6,173 bases of DNA from an uncultured Chitinophagaceae bacterium (GCA_903841915.1 CAIMKO010000045.1:1-6173); one strand, 5' to 3'. Shown: positions 1-6,173, counted from the stretch's first letter. Numbers and translations: made by a program. Notes: generated by a model not told the origin, from the sequence alone.

Positions 1-102
1 ATAAACTGATTCAAGCAAATCGGGCCCTAGTTCTTTATGCACTTCTATTGCAGCTCCAATAATTACAGAAGTAATTTCATCATATTTATTTTTGCTTAAC
101 AT
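1..102 (-). CDS. GxxExxY family protein, N-terminal fragment (runs off the left edge)
   Basis: The reverse strand encodes 34 residues before the window ends. They match the start of the GxxExxY family (PD-(D/E)XK nuclease-like superfamily, biochemical role unknown): a helix with IIGAAIEVHKELG at residues 14-26, then GPDLLESVY at 26-34. The residue that gives the family its first G (GPGLLESVY in most members I know) is Asp28 here; Glu31 and Tyr34 are kept. ATG at 102-100 is chosen because family members usually start about 10-15 residues before the IIGxAIEVH helix. The frame stays open back to the TAA of the M16 gene (147-145), with no other ATG or GTG in between. AAGAGA just upstream is a weak ribosome-binding site. 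It lies 42 bp downstream of the M16 gene on the same strand, so it may be co-transcribed. Family assignment is fairly safe; function is not known. Confidence 0.75.
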   Translation of the reverse strand, partial: MLSKNKYDEITSVIIGAAIEVHKELGPDLLESVY

Positions 103-144
103 TTCTCTTGCAATACTCTTTAACTCTTTTACTCTGTGTTGAAT

Positions 145-1383
145 TTAATTCTTACTGTAATAATGAATCGTGTTACTGTTATTTTCGTCAAATAATTCTT
201 TGCTGTAGTTTAATATATCTGCTGATGTTACTGCGTTATAACGCTCGAGTTCTGTATTCATCAAAGTGGCATCACCAAGAAGTTCATAAAATGCTAAACT
301 GTTGGCTCGGTTCATCACACTCATATCCTCGAATGCAATTACACTTTCTGTTTTATTCTTTACTTTTTGCAATTCTGTTTCACCAACTGATTCTGTTTTT
401 ATTTTCTCTATTTCTTCATTCACCGCTTTTTCGGCATCGGCCATGGTAACTCCTTTCACTAATTTCCCTTCAACGGTCAATAGACCATTTTCAACAGTAC
501 CATAATGATAGCAATCCAGATTGCTGAATAATTGTTTTTCTTTCACCAATGATTGGTACATGCGCGATGAAGCACCGCCACCCAGTATTTCGCCGATCAG
601 ATCTGCGATATAATATTCCTTATCCAGCCTGCCACCCATATGCCATGTTTTGATGAACGCATCCAGGGGCACGTCTGCCTTAATTTCCAGCAAACCCGGC
701 TTTTCCTGTTTAGGTTCTTGTGGTAAATGGCGATCATATTTCTCACCCGATGGAATATCACCAAACCATTTTTCTGCCAAAAGTTTCACCTCTTCAGCCT
801 TTACTTTTCCGGCAACGACCATGATGGCATTTATCGGGCAATAATGCTTAGAGAAAAATTTCTTTACATCTTCGATCTGCACATTCTCAACATGACTTAA
901 TTCTTTTCCAATGGTCATCCATTTATATGGATGAACTTTATAAGCGAGTGCACGCATCTTGTGCCAGATATCGCCATAAGGTTTATTGATATAATGCTCT
1001 TTAAACTCTTCGCAAACAACTTTACGTTGCACTTCCAAACTTTTTTTGCTGAAGGCTAAACTGAGCATGCGATCACTTTCTAACCAAAATGCTGTTTCAA
1101 TATTTTCGGCGGGCAGCTGACAATAATAATTGGTAAGGTCGTTAGTAGTATATGCATTGTTTTCTCCGCCGGCACGTTGCAATGGTTCATCATAATCGGG
1201 GATATTGATACTTCCGCCAAACATTAAATGTTCGAATAAATGTGCAAAGCCCGTTTTTTCAGGGTCTTCATCCCTGGAGCCAACATCATACATCACATTT
1301 ACTACTGCCATGGGTGTTGAATGATCTTCATGCACCAGAACCCTTAATCCGTTTGCTAAAACAAATCTCTTGTATTGAATCAT
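145..1383 (-). CDS. M16 family zinc metalloprotease (insulinase/processing-peptidase-like)
   Basis: This 412-residue protein has the length and layout of a single-unit M16B peptidase, which clamps and cuts short or unfolded peptides, usually as a dimer. The inverted zinc motif HLFEH is at residues 48-52, with Glu51 as catalytic base and His48/His52 as ligands. The third ligand is probably Glu126 in the VVCEEFKEH segment (Glu129 is an alternative). A second M16 half follows, with HYCPINAIMVVAG at 180-192 closing the first domain and GGGASSRMY at 268-276 in the C-terminal domain. No signal peptide is visible, so it is probably cytoplasmic. The start MIQYKRFVLANGLRV is typical of the family. It lies 85 bp downstream of the aspartyl protease gene; a TACTTTGC sequence at 1413-1406 is only a poor match to a -7 element, so whether it has its own promoter is open. 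Physiological substrate unknown. Confidence 0.93.
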   Translation of the reverse strand: MIQYKRFVLANGLRVLVHEDHSTPMAVVNVMYDVGSRDEDPEKTGFAHLFEHLMFGGSINIPDYDEPLQRAGGENNAYTTNDLTNYYCQLPAENIETAFWLESDRMLSLAFSKKSLEVQRKVVCEEFKEHYINKPYGDIWHKMRALAYKVHPYKWMTIGKELSHVENVQIEDVKKFFSKHYCPINAIMVVAGKVKAEEVKLLAEKWFGDIPSGEKYDRHLPQEPKQEKPGLLEIKADVPLDAFIKTWHMGGRLDKEYYIADLIGEILGGGASSRMYQSLVKEKQLFSNLDCYHYGTVENGLLTVEGKLVKGVTMADAEKAVNEEIEKIKTESVGETELQKVKNKTESVIAFEDMSVMNRANSLAFYELLGDATLMNTELERYNAVTSADILNYSKELFDENNSNTIHYYSKN

Positions 1384-1468
1384 AATTTTATTAAAAATGG
1401 AAACTGCAAAGTAGCAACAAAAAAGTTTATGGAATCTTTTGTAGGTAGATTAATTGAGCAGCACCGAT

Positions 1469-2668
1469 TTATTTAGCAATATTTTTTATGTTCAGGTAAA
1501 GCACCAGCGGCTGATTATCTCTCAGCACCAGCACTTTTATTTTGGCTCCAGCATTTTGCAAAGCGGATTTATATGCCTGAATATTTCTGGTGAAATTATT
1601 ATCCAATGCAAAAACAATATCATTGGGTTTAAAACCTGCTTTGTCGCCAGGAGAACCCGGTATAATGTCTATCACTCTAATATCCCCGTCAATCAAATAA
1701 ATACCCAGGCCGGTATAGGAATAGTCGAAAGGATCATTGAAATGGGTATTGAACCTTAAGTAGATGCTTTGTTCAGGATAATTGATAACGATATTGAATC
1801 TTCGTAACAGATCATTGCCGATCAATCCTCCCAAAAGAGGATAGGAAGTTGCATTGAATTCATCATTAAAAATGTACACGGGAACTTTTTTAAATTTATA
1901 AGGACCAAAACGAATTTCTTTTACTACAGTGGTGTTCATTGTCTTTTTACCTCCTATTCCTTCTGCTTGTGTCGCATATATTTTTCTTTTTTTACTGATG
2001 AATGCACTGTCATCAACAAAATCCTGCGACAATAAAAAGCAAAGTCCGGCACCTGTATCAAAAATAAATTTACCGTCAACTGATGTTTCATCTTTTATCA
2101 TTGCCCCATAATAAGGTAATGCATTAAAGCCAGGGCGAATTAAAAAACCACCTCTGGGATATTTATACATTCCGGGGCTAAATACTTCGATCATTAATTT
2201 ATCATAATCAACCTTGACAATGAATTTTCTTAAAAAAGTAAAGCCGATAATACCATCGATCTTTACACCATAGACACTGGTCAGCAAATCGTAATTATTG
2301 ATATGAAAATCAAGGTCATCGACTTTTAAGCCGGGAAGTACCAAACTGTGATTATATGTGAAATCAACGGTCTTCATACCGCCGATACCCCGAATGGTCC
2401 TGTCACTTTTTACCCTCTTGAGTTTAAACTCTTCCACTGTAGACGAATCCAGAGAAATACCTCCGCTTCCGGTATCTAAAACAAAATTCAAAGAGTCCTT
2501 AATATTATCAATTTGTGCTTTGATAATGATGATGCCGCCTGTTATTTGTACAAATGGGAATTTGGTAATGAATTTAGCCTGAGGCGAAACAAACTCTTCC
2601 TGTGCCGTAACATTACTGCATTGCAATAATAGTATAATCGTTAAACAGGTGATCGTATGTTTTAGCAT
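1469..2668 (-). CDS. Secreted retropepsin-like aspartyl protease with C-terminal PDZ domain
   Basis: From ATG 2668 the product is 399 residues. Residues 1-22 form a signal peptide: basic Lys3, hydrophobic core ITCLTIILLL, and cleavage likely after VTA before QEEF. LLQC at 14-17 resembles a lipobox, but Gln before Cys is unusual, so export by signal peptidase I is favoured. Two retropepsin-like halves follow. The first has DTGSGG (Asp65) and the IIG motif near 140-142; the second has DTGAG (Asp204) and LIG near 282-284. Two DTG halves in one chain could make a complete active site without dimerising. A PDZ domain covers about 319-397 (IIPGSPGDKAGFKPNDIV). The frame extends 8 codons further to a TTG at 2692, but ATG 2668 places the signal peptide properly. 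Probable location is periplasm or cell surface; substrate unknown. It diverges from mqnC. Confidence 0.88.
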   Translation of the reverse strand: MLKHTITCLTIILLLQCSNVTAQEEFVSPQAKFITKFPFVQITGGIIIIKAQIDNIKDSLNFVLDTGSGGISLDSSTVEEFKLKRVKSDRTIRGIGGMKTVDFTYNHSLVLPGLKVDDLDFHINNYDLLTSVYGVKIDGIIGFTFLRKFIVKVDYDKLMIEVFSPGMYKYPRGGFLIRPGFNALPYYGAMIKDETSVDGKFIFDTGAGLCFLLSQDFVDDSAFISKKRKIYATQAEGIGGKKTMNTTVVKEIRFGPYKFKKVPVYIFNDEFNATSYPLLGGLIGNDLLRRFNIVINYPEQSIYLRFNTHFNDPFDYSYTGLGIYLIDGDIRVIDIIPGSPGDKAGFKPNDIVFALDNNFTRNIQAYKSALQNAGAKIKVLVLRDNQPLVLYLNIKNIAK

Positions 2669-2689
2669 GCAGCTCGGATTGAAGTGAAA

Positions 2690-2719
2690 CAATTGTATCA
2701 GTGACTGAATACATTAAAA
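2690..2719 (-). promoter_or_regulatory. Possible promoter of the aspartyl protease gene
   Basis: Reading leftward, TTTT at 2719-2716 is followed after 18 bp by TACAATTG at 2697-2690. This is 3 of 4 and 5 of 6 fixed positions of the Bacteroidota pattern TTTG / TAnnTTTG. It would give a leader of roughly 15-20 nt before ATG 2668 and would exclude the upstream TTG start at 2692. The match is weak and AT-rich DNA throws up such matches by chance. Confidence 0.3.
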
Positions 2720-2823
2720 TTACATCCTATTCCAGCAAGGACAAAACATAAAACTAATTTGATGCATCATTTACAGCAATGGTAAAATAGGCAGCTTAAC
2801 GGTGCCAAAAGATGCTGATCAAT

Positions 2824-2857
2824 GTTGCACAACTGAACCTTTGCAGCCCTACCTTTG
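2824..2857 (+). promoter_or_regulatory. Probable mqnC promoter
   Basis: GTTG at 2824-2827 and TACCTTTG at 2850-2857 are separated by 22 bp. The second is a full match to the Bacteroidota -7 consensus TAnnTTTG; the first is a 3 of 4 match to the -33 TTTG. Transcription would begin around 2862-2865, leaving a very short leader before ATG 2871. Because the element lies inside the longer open reading that starts at 2802, it argues that the extra N-terminal 23 codons are not translated. Confidence 0.55.
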
Positions 2858-2870
2858 TTTCCAAATAAAA

Positions 2871-4001
2871 ATGAATATGCAGTTAGCCGACCTATACCAA
2901 AGGGCATTGAATTTTGAATTTTTAAGTATTGAGGAGGGGATGTTTTTATTCAACCATGCGCCGCTTACAGAACTGATGTATGTAGCGGATGAGTTGAGAA
3001 AGAAACAGGTGCCGCACGGAAAAGTGACCTGGCAGATCGATAGGAACGTTAACACCACCAATGTATGTATCGCCAATTGTAAATTCTGTAATTTCTATCG
3101 TATACCCGGTCATGCTGAAGCATATATTACAGATATGCCGGCTTATCGTCAAAAGATCAGTGAAACACTGCAATGGGGCGGTGATCAGTTATTGTTGCAG
3201 GGTGGTCATCATCCTGAACTGGGACTGGATTATTATGTTAAGACTTTCCGGCAGATCAAAGAAGAATTTCCAACCATCAAATTACATACACTCGGGCCAC
3301 CCGAAGTGGCGCATATTACCAAATTAGAAAAGTCAACACACAAAGAAGTATTGACCGCCCTGAAAGAAGCCGGAATGGATTCATTGCCGGGTGCAGGTGC
3401 TGAGATCCTGGTAGATCGAGTAAGACGATTGATCTCAAAAGGGAAATGCGGGGCTGATGAATGGCTGGCCATCATGCATGAAGCACATAATTTAGATATC
3501 ACTACTTCTGCCACCATGATGTTTGGTCATGTGGAAACTTTGGAAGAACGATTTATTCATTTGACCAGGATAAGAGAAGTACAGGCTATGAAACCTGCTC
3601 ATGCCAAAGGGTTCCTTGCATTTATCGCCTGGACCTTTCAGGATGTCGATACATTACTCGCAAAGATCCGCGGTGTTCATAATCTTACTACACCGGATGA
3701 ATATATTCGCATGGTTGCGATAAGCAGGATCATGCTGCCGAATATTAAAAATATTCAGGCCAGCTGGTTAACTGTTGGTAAGCAAACTGCACAAATTACA
3801 CTGCATGGCGGAGCTAATGATTTCGGCAGTATCATGCTGGAAGAAAATGTGGTAAGTGCCGCAGGTGCGCCCCATCGCTTTACTTATAAAAGCATTCAGG
3901 ATGCCATTAAAGAAGCCGGATTTGAACCGCAATTGCGTAACCAGCAATATGAGTGGAGAGACATTCCTGTTGCAATACAGGAACAGGTGATCGATTATTA
4001 A
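2871..4001 (+). CDS. mqnC: Cyclic dehypoxanthinyl futalosine synthase (radical SAM)
   Basis: MqnC cyclises dehypoxanthine futalosine by radical SAM chemistry in the futalosine route to menaquinone, after MqnB and before MqnD; it acts in the cytoplasm. The cluster motif CIANCKFC gives Cys66, Cys70 and Cys73 for the 4Fe-4S cluster, preceded by NTTNV as in the MqnC/MqnE/CofH group. Further landmarks are LLQGGHHP (108-115), PGAGAE (173-178), QASW (296-299) and GANDFGS followed by EENVV (314-328); the last two point to MqnC rather than MqnE. The 376-residue length from ATG 2871 fits the family (about 370). The frame is open to ATG 2802, but those residues (MPKDADQCCTTEPL...) do not look like MqnC and overlap a promoter element. 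ATG 2877, two codons in, is also possible. No other mqn gene is in the window, so the pathway genes appear scattered. Organisms with this enzyme normally lack the classical Men route. Confidence 0.94.
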   Translation: MNMQLADLYQRALNFEFLSIEEGMFLFNHAPLTELMYVADELRKKQVPHGKVTWQIDRNVNTTNVCIANCKFCNFYRIPGHAEAYITDMPAYRQKISETLQWGGDQLLLQGGHHPELGLDYYVKTFRQIKEEFPTIKLHTLGPPEVAHITKLEKSTHKEVLTALKEAGMDSLPGAGAEILVDRVRRLISKGKCGADEWLAIMHEAHNLDITTSATMMFGHVETLEERFIHLTRIREVQAMKPAHAKGFLAFIAWTFQDVDTLLAKIRGVHNLTTPDEYIRMVAISRIMLPNIKNIQASWLTVGKQTAQITLHGGANDFGSIMLEENVVSAAGAPHRFTYKSIQDAIKEAGFEPQLRNQQYEWRDIPVAIQEQVIDY

Positions 4002-4035
4002 AATGCCGGTCAAAATTTAACTCAAATTTTCATGT

Positions 4036-4063
4036 GGAATGGAGGCTTAGTTTTTGCCATTCC
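4036..4063 (+). terminator. Stem-loop after mqnC, possible weak terminator
   Basis: GGAATGG (4036-4042) pairs perfectly with CCATTCC (4057-4063) around a 14-nt loop; an alternative fold pairs GGAAT and GGC with GCCATTCC and leaves a 3-nt bulge. It sits 34 bp after the mqnC stop. There is no T-run on its 3' side, so it is not a classic intrinsic terminator. It may end transcription poorly, protect the mRNA end, or be chance. Confidence 0.35.
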
Positions 4064-4109
4064 TGACAGTTTGTACAACCTATTTGGGAGATGCCTGCTT
4101 CCTGTCTGA

Positions 4110-4217
4110 TTCGTACCTTCTTCGTATCTTCTTGCAGGTTTCTTCGAGACTTCTTCGTAAGCCCTCGAACAAACAGCTAGCATGTACGAAGGAAATACGA
4201 AGGAATAACGAAGAAAA
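4110..4217. repeat. Phased 11-bp repeat array in two inverted arms
   Basis: The left arm has five units beginning at 4110, 4121, 4132, 4143 and 4154, exactly 11 bp apart, with cores TTCGTA, TTCGTA, TTGCAG, TTCGAG and TTCGTA; most are followed by a spacer ending CTTC or TTTC. The right arm has three units of the opposite orientation at 4185, 4196 and 4207, again 11 bp apart, with cores TACGAA, TACGAA and AACGAA followed by GGAAA-like tails. A 20-bp spacer (4165-4184) containing the palindrome GCTAGC separates the arms. The arms can pair imperfectly into a hairpin, for example CTTCGTA 4153-4159 with TACGAAG 4185-4191, or CTTCGTA 4120-4126 with TACGAAG 4196-4202. It could be a dispersed palindromic element, a set of helically phased protein sites, or an RNA structure. 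I do not recognise a named family. Confidence 0.75.
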
Positions 4218-4296
4218 CATATGAAAAGGGGTATTATTTCTGTTGGAAAACAAGACCTGGTTATACTATTCTTGAGGGCACGATCTAACCCGCTTT

Positions 4297-4331
4297 TTTA
4301 TGATCATACTAAAATGCAACTATTATCTTTG
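4297..4331 (+). promoter_or_regulatory. Probable kbl promoter
   Basis: TATCTTTG at 4324-4331 matches the -7 consensus TAnnTTTG at every fixed position. The -33 element is weaker: TTTA at 4297-4300, 23 bp upstream, is the nearest match. Transcription would start near 4336-4338, giving a leader of under 20 nt before ATG 4355. The leader has no Shine-Dalgarno site, which is usual in this phylum. Confidence 0.55.
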
Positions 4332-4354
4332 ACGCTTATAAAACAGCTTAAAAT

Positions 4355-5542
4355 ATGAATGAAAAATTTGTAGACCGCATTAAAAAAGAAGTGAGTGAAA
4401 TTGAAGCTGCAGGATTATTTAAAAGAGAACGAATCATTACAAGTGAGCAAGGTCCGGAAATAATTGTAAATGGAAAAACAGTTTTAAATTTTTGTGCAAA
4501 TAATTATTTGGGTTTATCATCTCATCCAAAAGTTATTGAAGCTGCACACAAAGCCATCGACACGCATGGTTACGGCATGAGCAGTGTGCGTTTCATCTGC
4601 GGTACGCAGGACATTCATAAAGAATTAGAAAAAAAGATCGCAACGTTTTTAGGAACAGAGGATACCATTTTATATGCCGCTGCCTTCGATGCAAATGGTG
4701 GTGTATTTGAGCCTTTATTCAATGAAGAAGATGCGATCATATCTGATTCACTGAATCATGCTTCCATCATTGATGGCGTTCGTTTATGCAAGGCGCAGCG
4801 GTTCCGTTATGAACATAATGATATGTTTGATCTGGAAGGAAAATTAAAAGAAACTCAAAATTTACGCAATAGGATCATTGTTACTGATGGCAGCTTCAGT
4901 ATGGATGGAACCATTGCACAATTACATATCATCTGCGATCTGGCCGATAAATACGATGCCATTGTGATGATCGATGAATGTCATTCATCAGGCTTTCTCG
5001 GCAAAACAGGAAGAGGTACACATGAGTACAGAAATGTGATGGGAAGAATTGATATTATCACAGGAACATTAGGAAAAGCACTCGGTGGTGCAAGTGGTGG
5101 TTTTACTTCTGGGAGAAAAGAGATCATAGATATATTACGCCAACGTTCTCGCCCATATTTATTTTCAAACACTTTAATGCCAAGTATAGTTGGCGCATCT
5201 ATTGCAGTGTTGGATATGTTGACGGAAAAAACAGAACTACGTGATAAATTAGAATACAATACAAAATATTTTAGAACTAAGATGACCGACGCAGGGTTCG
5301 ATATCAAACCGGGCGATCATCCCATTGTTCCTATCATGCTCTACGATGCAGTAGTGGCACAAACTTTTGCAGCCAAATTATTAGACGAAGGTGTTTATGT
5401 GATCGGTTTCTTTTTCCCTGTTGTTGCAAAAGGTAAAGCAAGAATAAGAGTCCAGTTAAGTGCAGCTCATCAACAAGCGCATTTAGATAAAGCTATTACG
5501 GCATTTACAAAAGTGGGTAAAGAATTGGGTGTATTAAAATAG
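4355..5542 (+). CDS. kbl: Glycine C-acetyltransferase (2-amino-3-ketobutyrate CoA ligase)
   Basis: This PLP enzyme of the alpha-oxoamine synthase family interconverts 2-amino-3-oxobutanoate plus CoA with glycine plus acetyl-CoA, the second step of threonine breakdown through threonine dehydrogenase; it is cytoplasmic. The PLP lysine is Lys241 in GTLGKALGGASGG. Other expected residues are His135 in LNHASIIDG (stacks on the cofactor), Ser182 in GSFSMDG, Asp207 and His210 in IDECHSSGF, and Arg365 near the C-terminus in KARIRVQ. The 395-residue length and near-collinear motifs with E. coli Kbl (398 residues), such as RFICGTQD, DAIISDSLNHASIIDGVRL and RQRSRPYLFSN, separate it from BioF, HemA and serine palmitoyltransferase. 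DECH replaces the DDSH of E. coli, as in animal GCAT. The start is fixed by an in-frame TAA at 4349-4351. No threonine dehydrogenase gene lies beside it in this window. Confidence 0.95.
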   Translation: MNEKFVDRIKKEVSEIEAAGLFKRERIITSEQGPEIIVNGKTVLNFCANNYLGLSSHPKVIEAAHKAIDTHGYGMSSVRFICGTQDIHKELEKKIATFLGTEDTILYAAAFDANGGVFEPLFNEEDAIISDSLNHASIIDGVRLCKAQRFRYEHNDMFDLEGKLKETQNLRNRIIVTDGSFSMDGTIAQLHIICDLADKYDAIVMIDECHSSGFLGKTGRGTHEYRNVMGRIDIITGTLGKALGGASGGFTSGRKEIIDILRQRSRPYLFSNTLMPSIVGASIAVLDMLTEKTELRDKLEYNTKYFRTKMTDAGFDIKPGDHPIVPIMLYDAVVAQTFAAKLLDEGVYVIGFFFPVVAKGKARIRVQLSAAHQQAHLDKAITAFTKVGKELGVLK

Positions 5543-5562
5543 AATACAAGAAAAAACAAATT

Positions 5563-5592
5563 AAAAAGTGTGGTTTTTAACTGCACTTTTTT
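5563..5592 (+). terminator. Rho-independent terminator after kbl
   Basis: AAAAAGTG (5563-5570) pairs with CACTTTTT (5584-5591) around a 13-nt loop, and the 3' arm continues as a T-run to 5592. It begins 20 bp after the kbl stop. The A-run on the 5' side would also let it work on the opposite strand. The stem is AT-rich, so strength is uncertain, but position and form fit well. Confidence 0.72.
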
Positions 5593-5594
5593 GC

Positions 5595-5625
5595 TTTGCA
5601 GCCATGCTTTGCCATATTATCTTTA
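5595..5625 (+). promoter_or_regulatory. Probable promoter of the TonB-dependent receptor gene
   Basis: TTTG at 5595-5598 and TATCTTTA at 5618-5625 lie 19 bp apart, the spacing expected for Bacteroidota promoters; the -7 element departs from TAnnTTTG only in its last base. TGCTTTGC occurs twice (5592-5599 and 5605-5612), so the -33 region carries a direct repeat at 13 bp. The site follows directly on the kbl terminator, which supports separate transcription of the receptor. Confidence 0.5.
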
Positions 5626-5638
5626 GTGGTCAATAGAA

Positions 5639-6173
5639 ATGTTCAAGAAACTTATCATAACCCCTCTTTTGTTTTCTGTGATCTTGGCAACTGCTCAAAA
5701 GATCACTATTCACGGATATATCAAAGATTCAACGAATGGCGAAAGATTATTGGGCGCTTCCATTATAGTATTGCCTGCTAATATTGGAGCCACCTCTAAT
5801 AATTATGGGTTTTATTCAATCACAATTCCGGTACCAAAAGATACTATTGAGATCCGTTTTGGTTTTGTAGGATATAAACAGCAGTCGTTCAAGCTGATTC
5901 CGAAAGAAAATATAAAGCTGGATCTTGCACTGCAGTCGAATGCTGTGCTGGAAGAGGTTACTGTAACGGCAAGAAGGAATAATCCTGTATACAGGAGCCA
6001 AATGAGTTTGATCCAGCTCCAAGCTAAACAGATAAAAAACCTACCGCCAGTTTTAGGAGAATCAGATGTGTTAAGAGCGGTACAATTATTACCTGGTGTA
6101 CAGGCAGGAAATGAAGGTAATGCAGGATTTTATGTTCGGGGCGGTGGTGCAGATGAGAATCTGATCCTGATGG
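5639..6173 (+). CDS. TonB-dependent outer-membrane receptor, N-terminal part (cut by right edge)
   Basis: The frame from ATG 5639 is open for 178 codons to the window end. An in-frame TAG at 5624-5626 rules out a longer start. Residues 1-19 form a signal peptide (Lys3-Lys4, hydrophobic core, cleavage probably after ATA before QKITIHG). About 21-100 is a carboxypeptidase-regulatory-like beta-sandwich: GYIKDSTNGERLLGASI, NNYGFYSI and IEIRFGFVGYK are its usual landmarks. LEEVTVTA (104-111) resembles the TonB-box region. The plug domain begins near 135, with LGESDVLRAVQLLPGV and FYVRGGGADENLILM at its end; most of the plug and the whole beta-barrel lie outside. It would take up a bulky nutrient across the outer membrane using TonB energy. 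The plug wording fits the shorter (about 800-residue) receptor class better than SusC, and no SusD is visible here. Substrate unknown. Confidence 0.92.
   Translation, partial: MFKKLIITPLLFSVILATAQKITIHGYIKDSTNGERLLGASIIVLPANIGATSNNYGFYSITIPVPKDTIEIRFGFVGYKQQSFKLIPKENIKLDLALQSNAVLEEVTVTARRNNPVYRSQMSLIQLQAKQIKNLPPVLGESDVLRAVQLLPGVQAGNEGNAGFYVRGGGADENLILM

Larger units (their letters stand above)
4002..4354. other. 353-bp intergenic region between mqnC and kbl
   Basis: This gap holds, in order, a short stem-loop (4036-4063), an array of 11-bp repeats in two opposed arms (4110-4217), and the kbl promoter (about 4297-4331). The stretch 4218-4296 shows nothing I can name. A 45-codon open frame (4221-4358) overlaps the kbl start but is not supported as a gene. 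No tRNA or other RNA gene is recognisable. Confidence 0.7.

Noticed and set aside
108..449. Forward-strand open frame of 113 codons
   Set aside because: It is antisense to the M16 gene, gives a low-complexity Leu/Phe/Ser/His-rich product, and has no recognisable domain.
1406..1413. TACTTTGC on the reverse strand as a -7 element for the M16 gene
   Set aside because: It is one base short of TAnnTTTG and no -33 TTTG lies at the right distance, so it is not listed as a promoter.
1454..1759. Forward-strand open frame of 101 codons
   Set aside because: It lies opposite the PDZ end of the aspartyl protease, whose domain structure is clear; nothing in the forward product is recognisable.
4110..4217. 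The 11-bp repeats as a CRISPR array
   Set aside because: The units are far too short, there are no unique spacers, orientation flips midway, and no cas gene is present.
4221..4358. A 45-codon open frame (MKRGIISVGKQDLVIL...) whose TGA overlaps the kbl ATG in an ATGA arrangement, like a translationally coupled leader gene
   Set aside because: The peptide resembles nothing I know, the probable kbl promoter lies inside it, and an open frame of this length is expected by chance in AT-rich DNA. Conservation of the peptide in relatives would revive it.
4981..5307. Reverse-strand open frame of 108 codons
   Set aside because: It is the shadow of the conserved PLP-site region of kbl and has no features of its own.
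5596..5781. Forward open frame of 61 codons starting at the kbl terminator
   Set aside because: It overlaps the signal peptide and beta-sandwich of the TonB-dependent receptor in another frame; the receptor frame has the clear homology.

Overview
The window reads as chromosomal DNA of a Bacteroidota bacterium, most likely of the Chitinophagaceae type. The evidence is AT-rich DNA without strong Shine-Dalgarno sites, -7 promoter elements of the TAnnTTTG kind, a TonB-dependent receptor with an N-terminal carboxypeptidase-regulatory-like domain, and a menaquinone gene of the futalosine pathway. The lineage is inferred from gene style, not from a marker gene.

The left part (1 to about 2.7 kb) is transcribed leftward. 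In transcription order it holds a secreted two-DTG aspartyl protease with a C-terminal PDZ domain (2668 to 1469), an M16 zinc metalloprotease with an intact HxxEH site (1383 to 145), and the first 34 codons of a GxxExxY-family gene that leaves the window at base 1. The GxxExxY gene begins 42 bp after the M16 stop and is in the same reading frame.

The right part is transcribed rightward: mqnC (cyclic dehypoxanthinyl futalosine synthase, radical SAM), kbl (glycine C-acetyltransferase), and the first 178 codons of a TonB-dependent outer-membrane receptor cut by the window end. The receptor has no complete ORF here and is easily missed. mqnC and the aspartyl protease diverge from a shared upstream region (2669-2870). 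A TAnnTTTG element just before base 2871 places the mqnC start there, not at the longer upstream reading at 2802.

The genes look like ordinary housekeeping genes and do not form one pathway: menaquinone synthesis, threonine/glycine metabolism, proteolysis and nutrient uptake. Each rightward gene has its own plausible promoter, and a good terminator separates kbl from the receptor.

The least explained part is the 353-bp gap between mqnC and kbl. It carries units repeated at an exact 11-bp period, five TTCGTA-type units followed by three inverted TACGAA-type units. I do not recognise this as a named element. I see no RNA gene, CRISPR array, insertion sequence, or convincing new multi-gene system.
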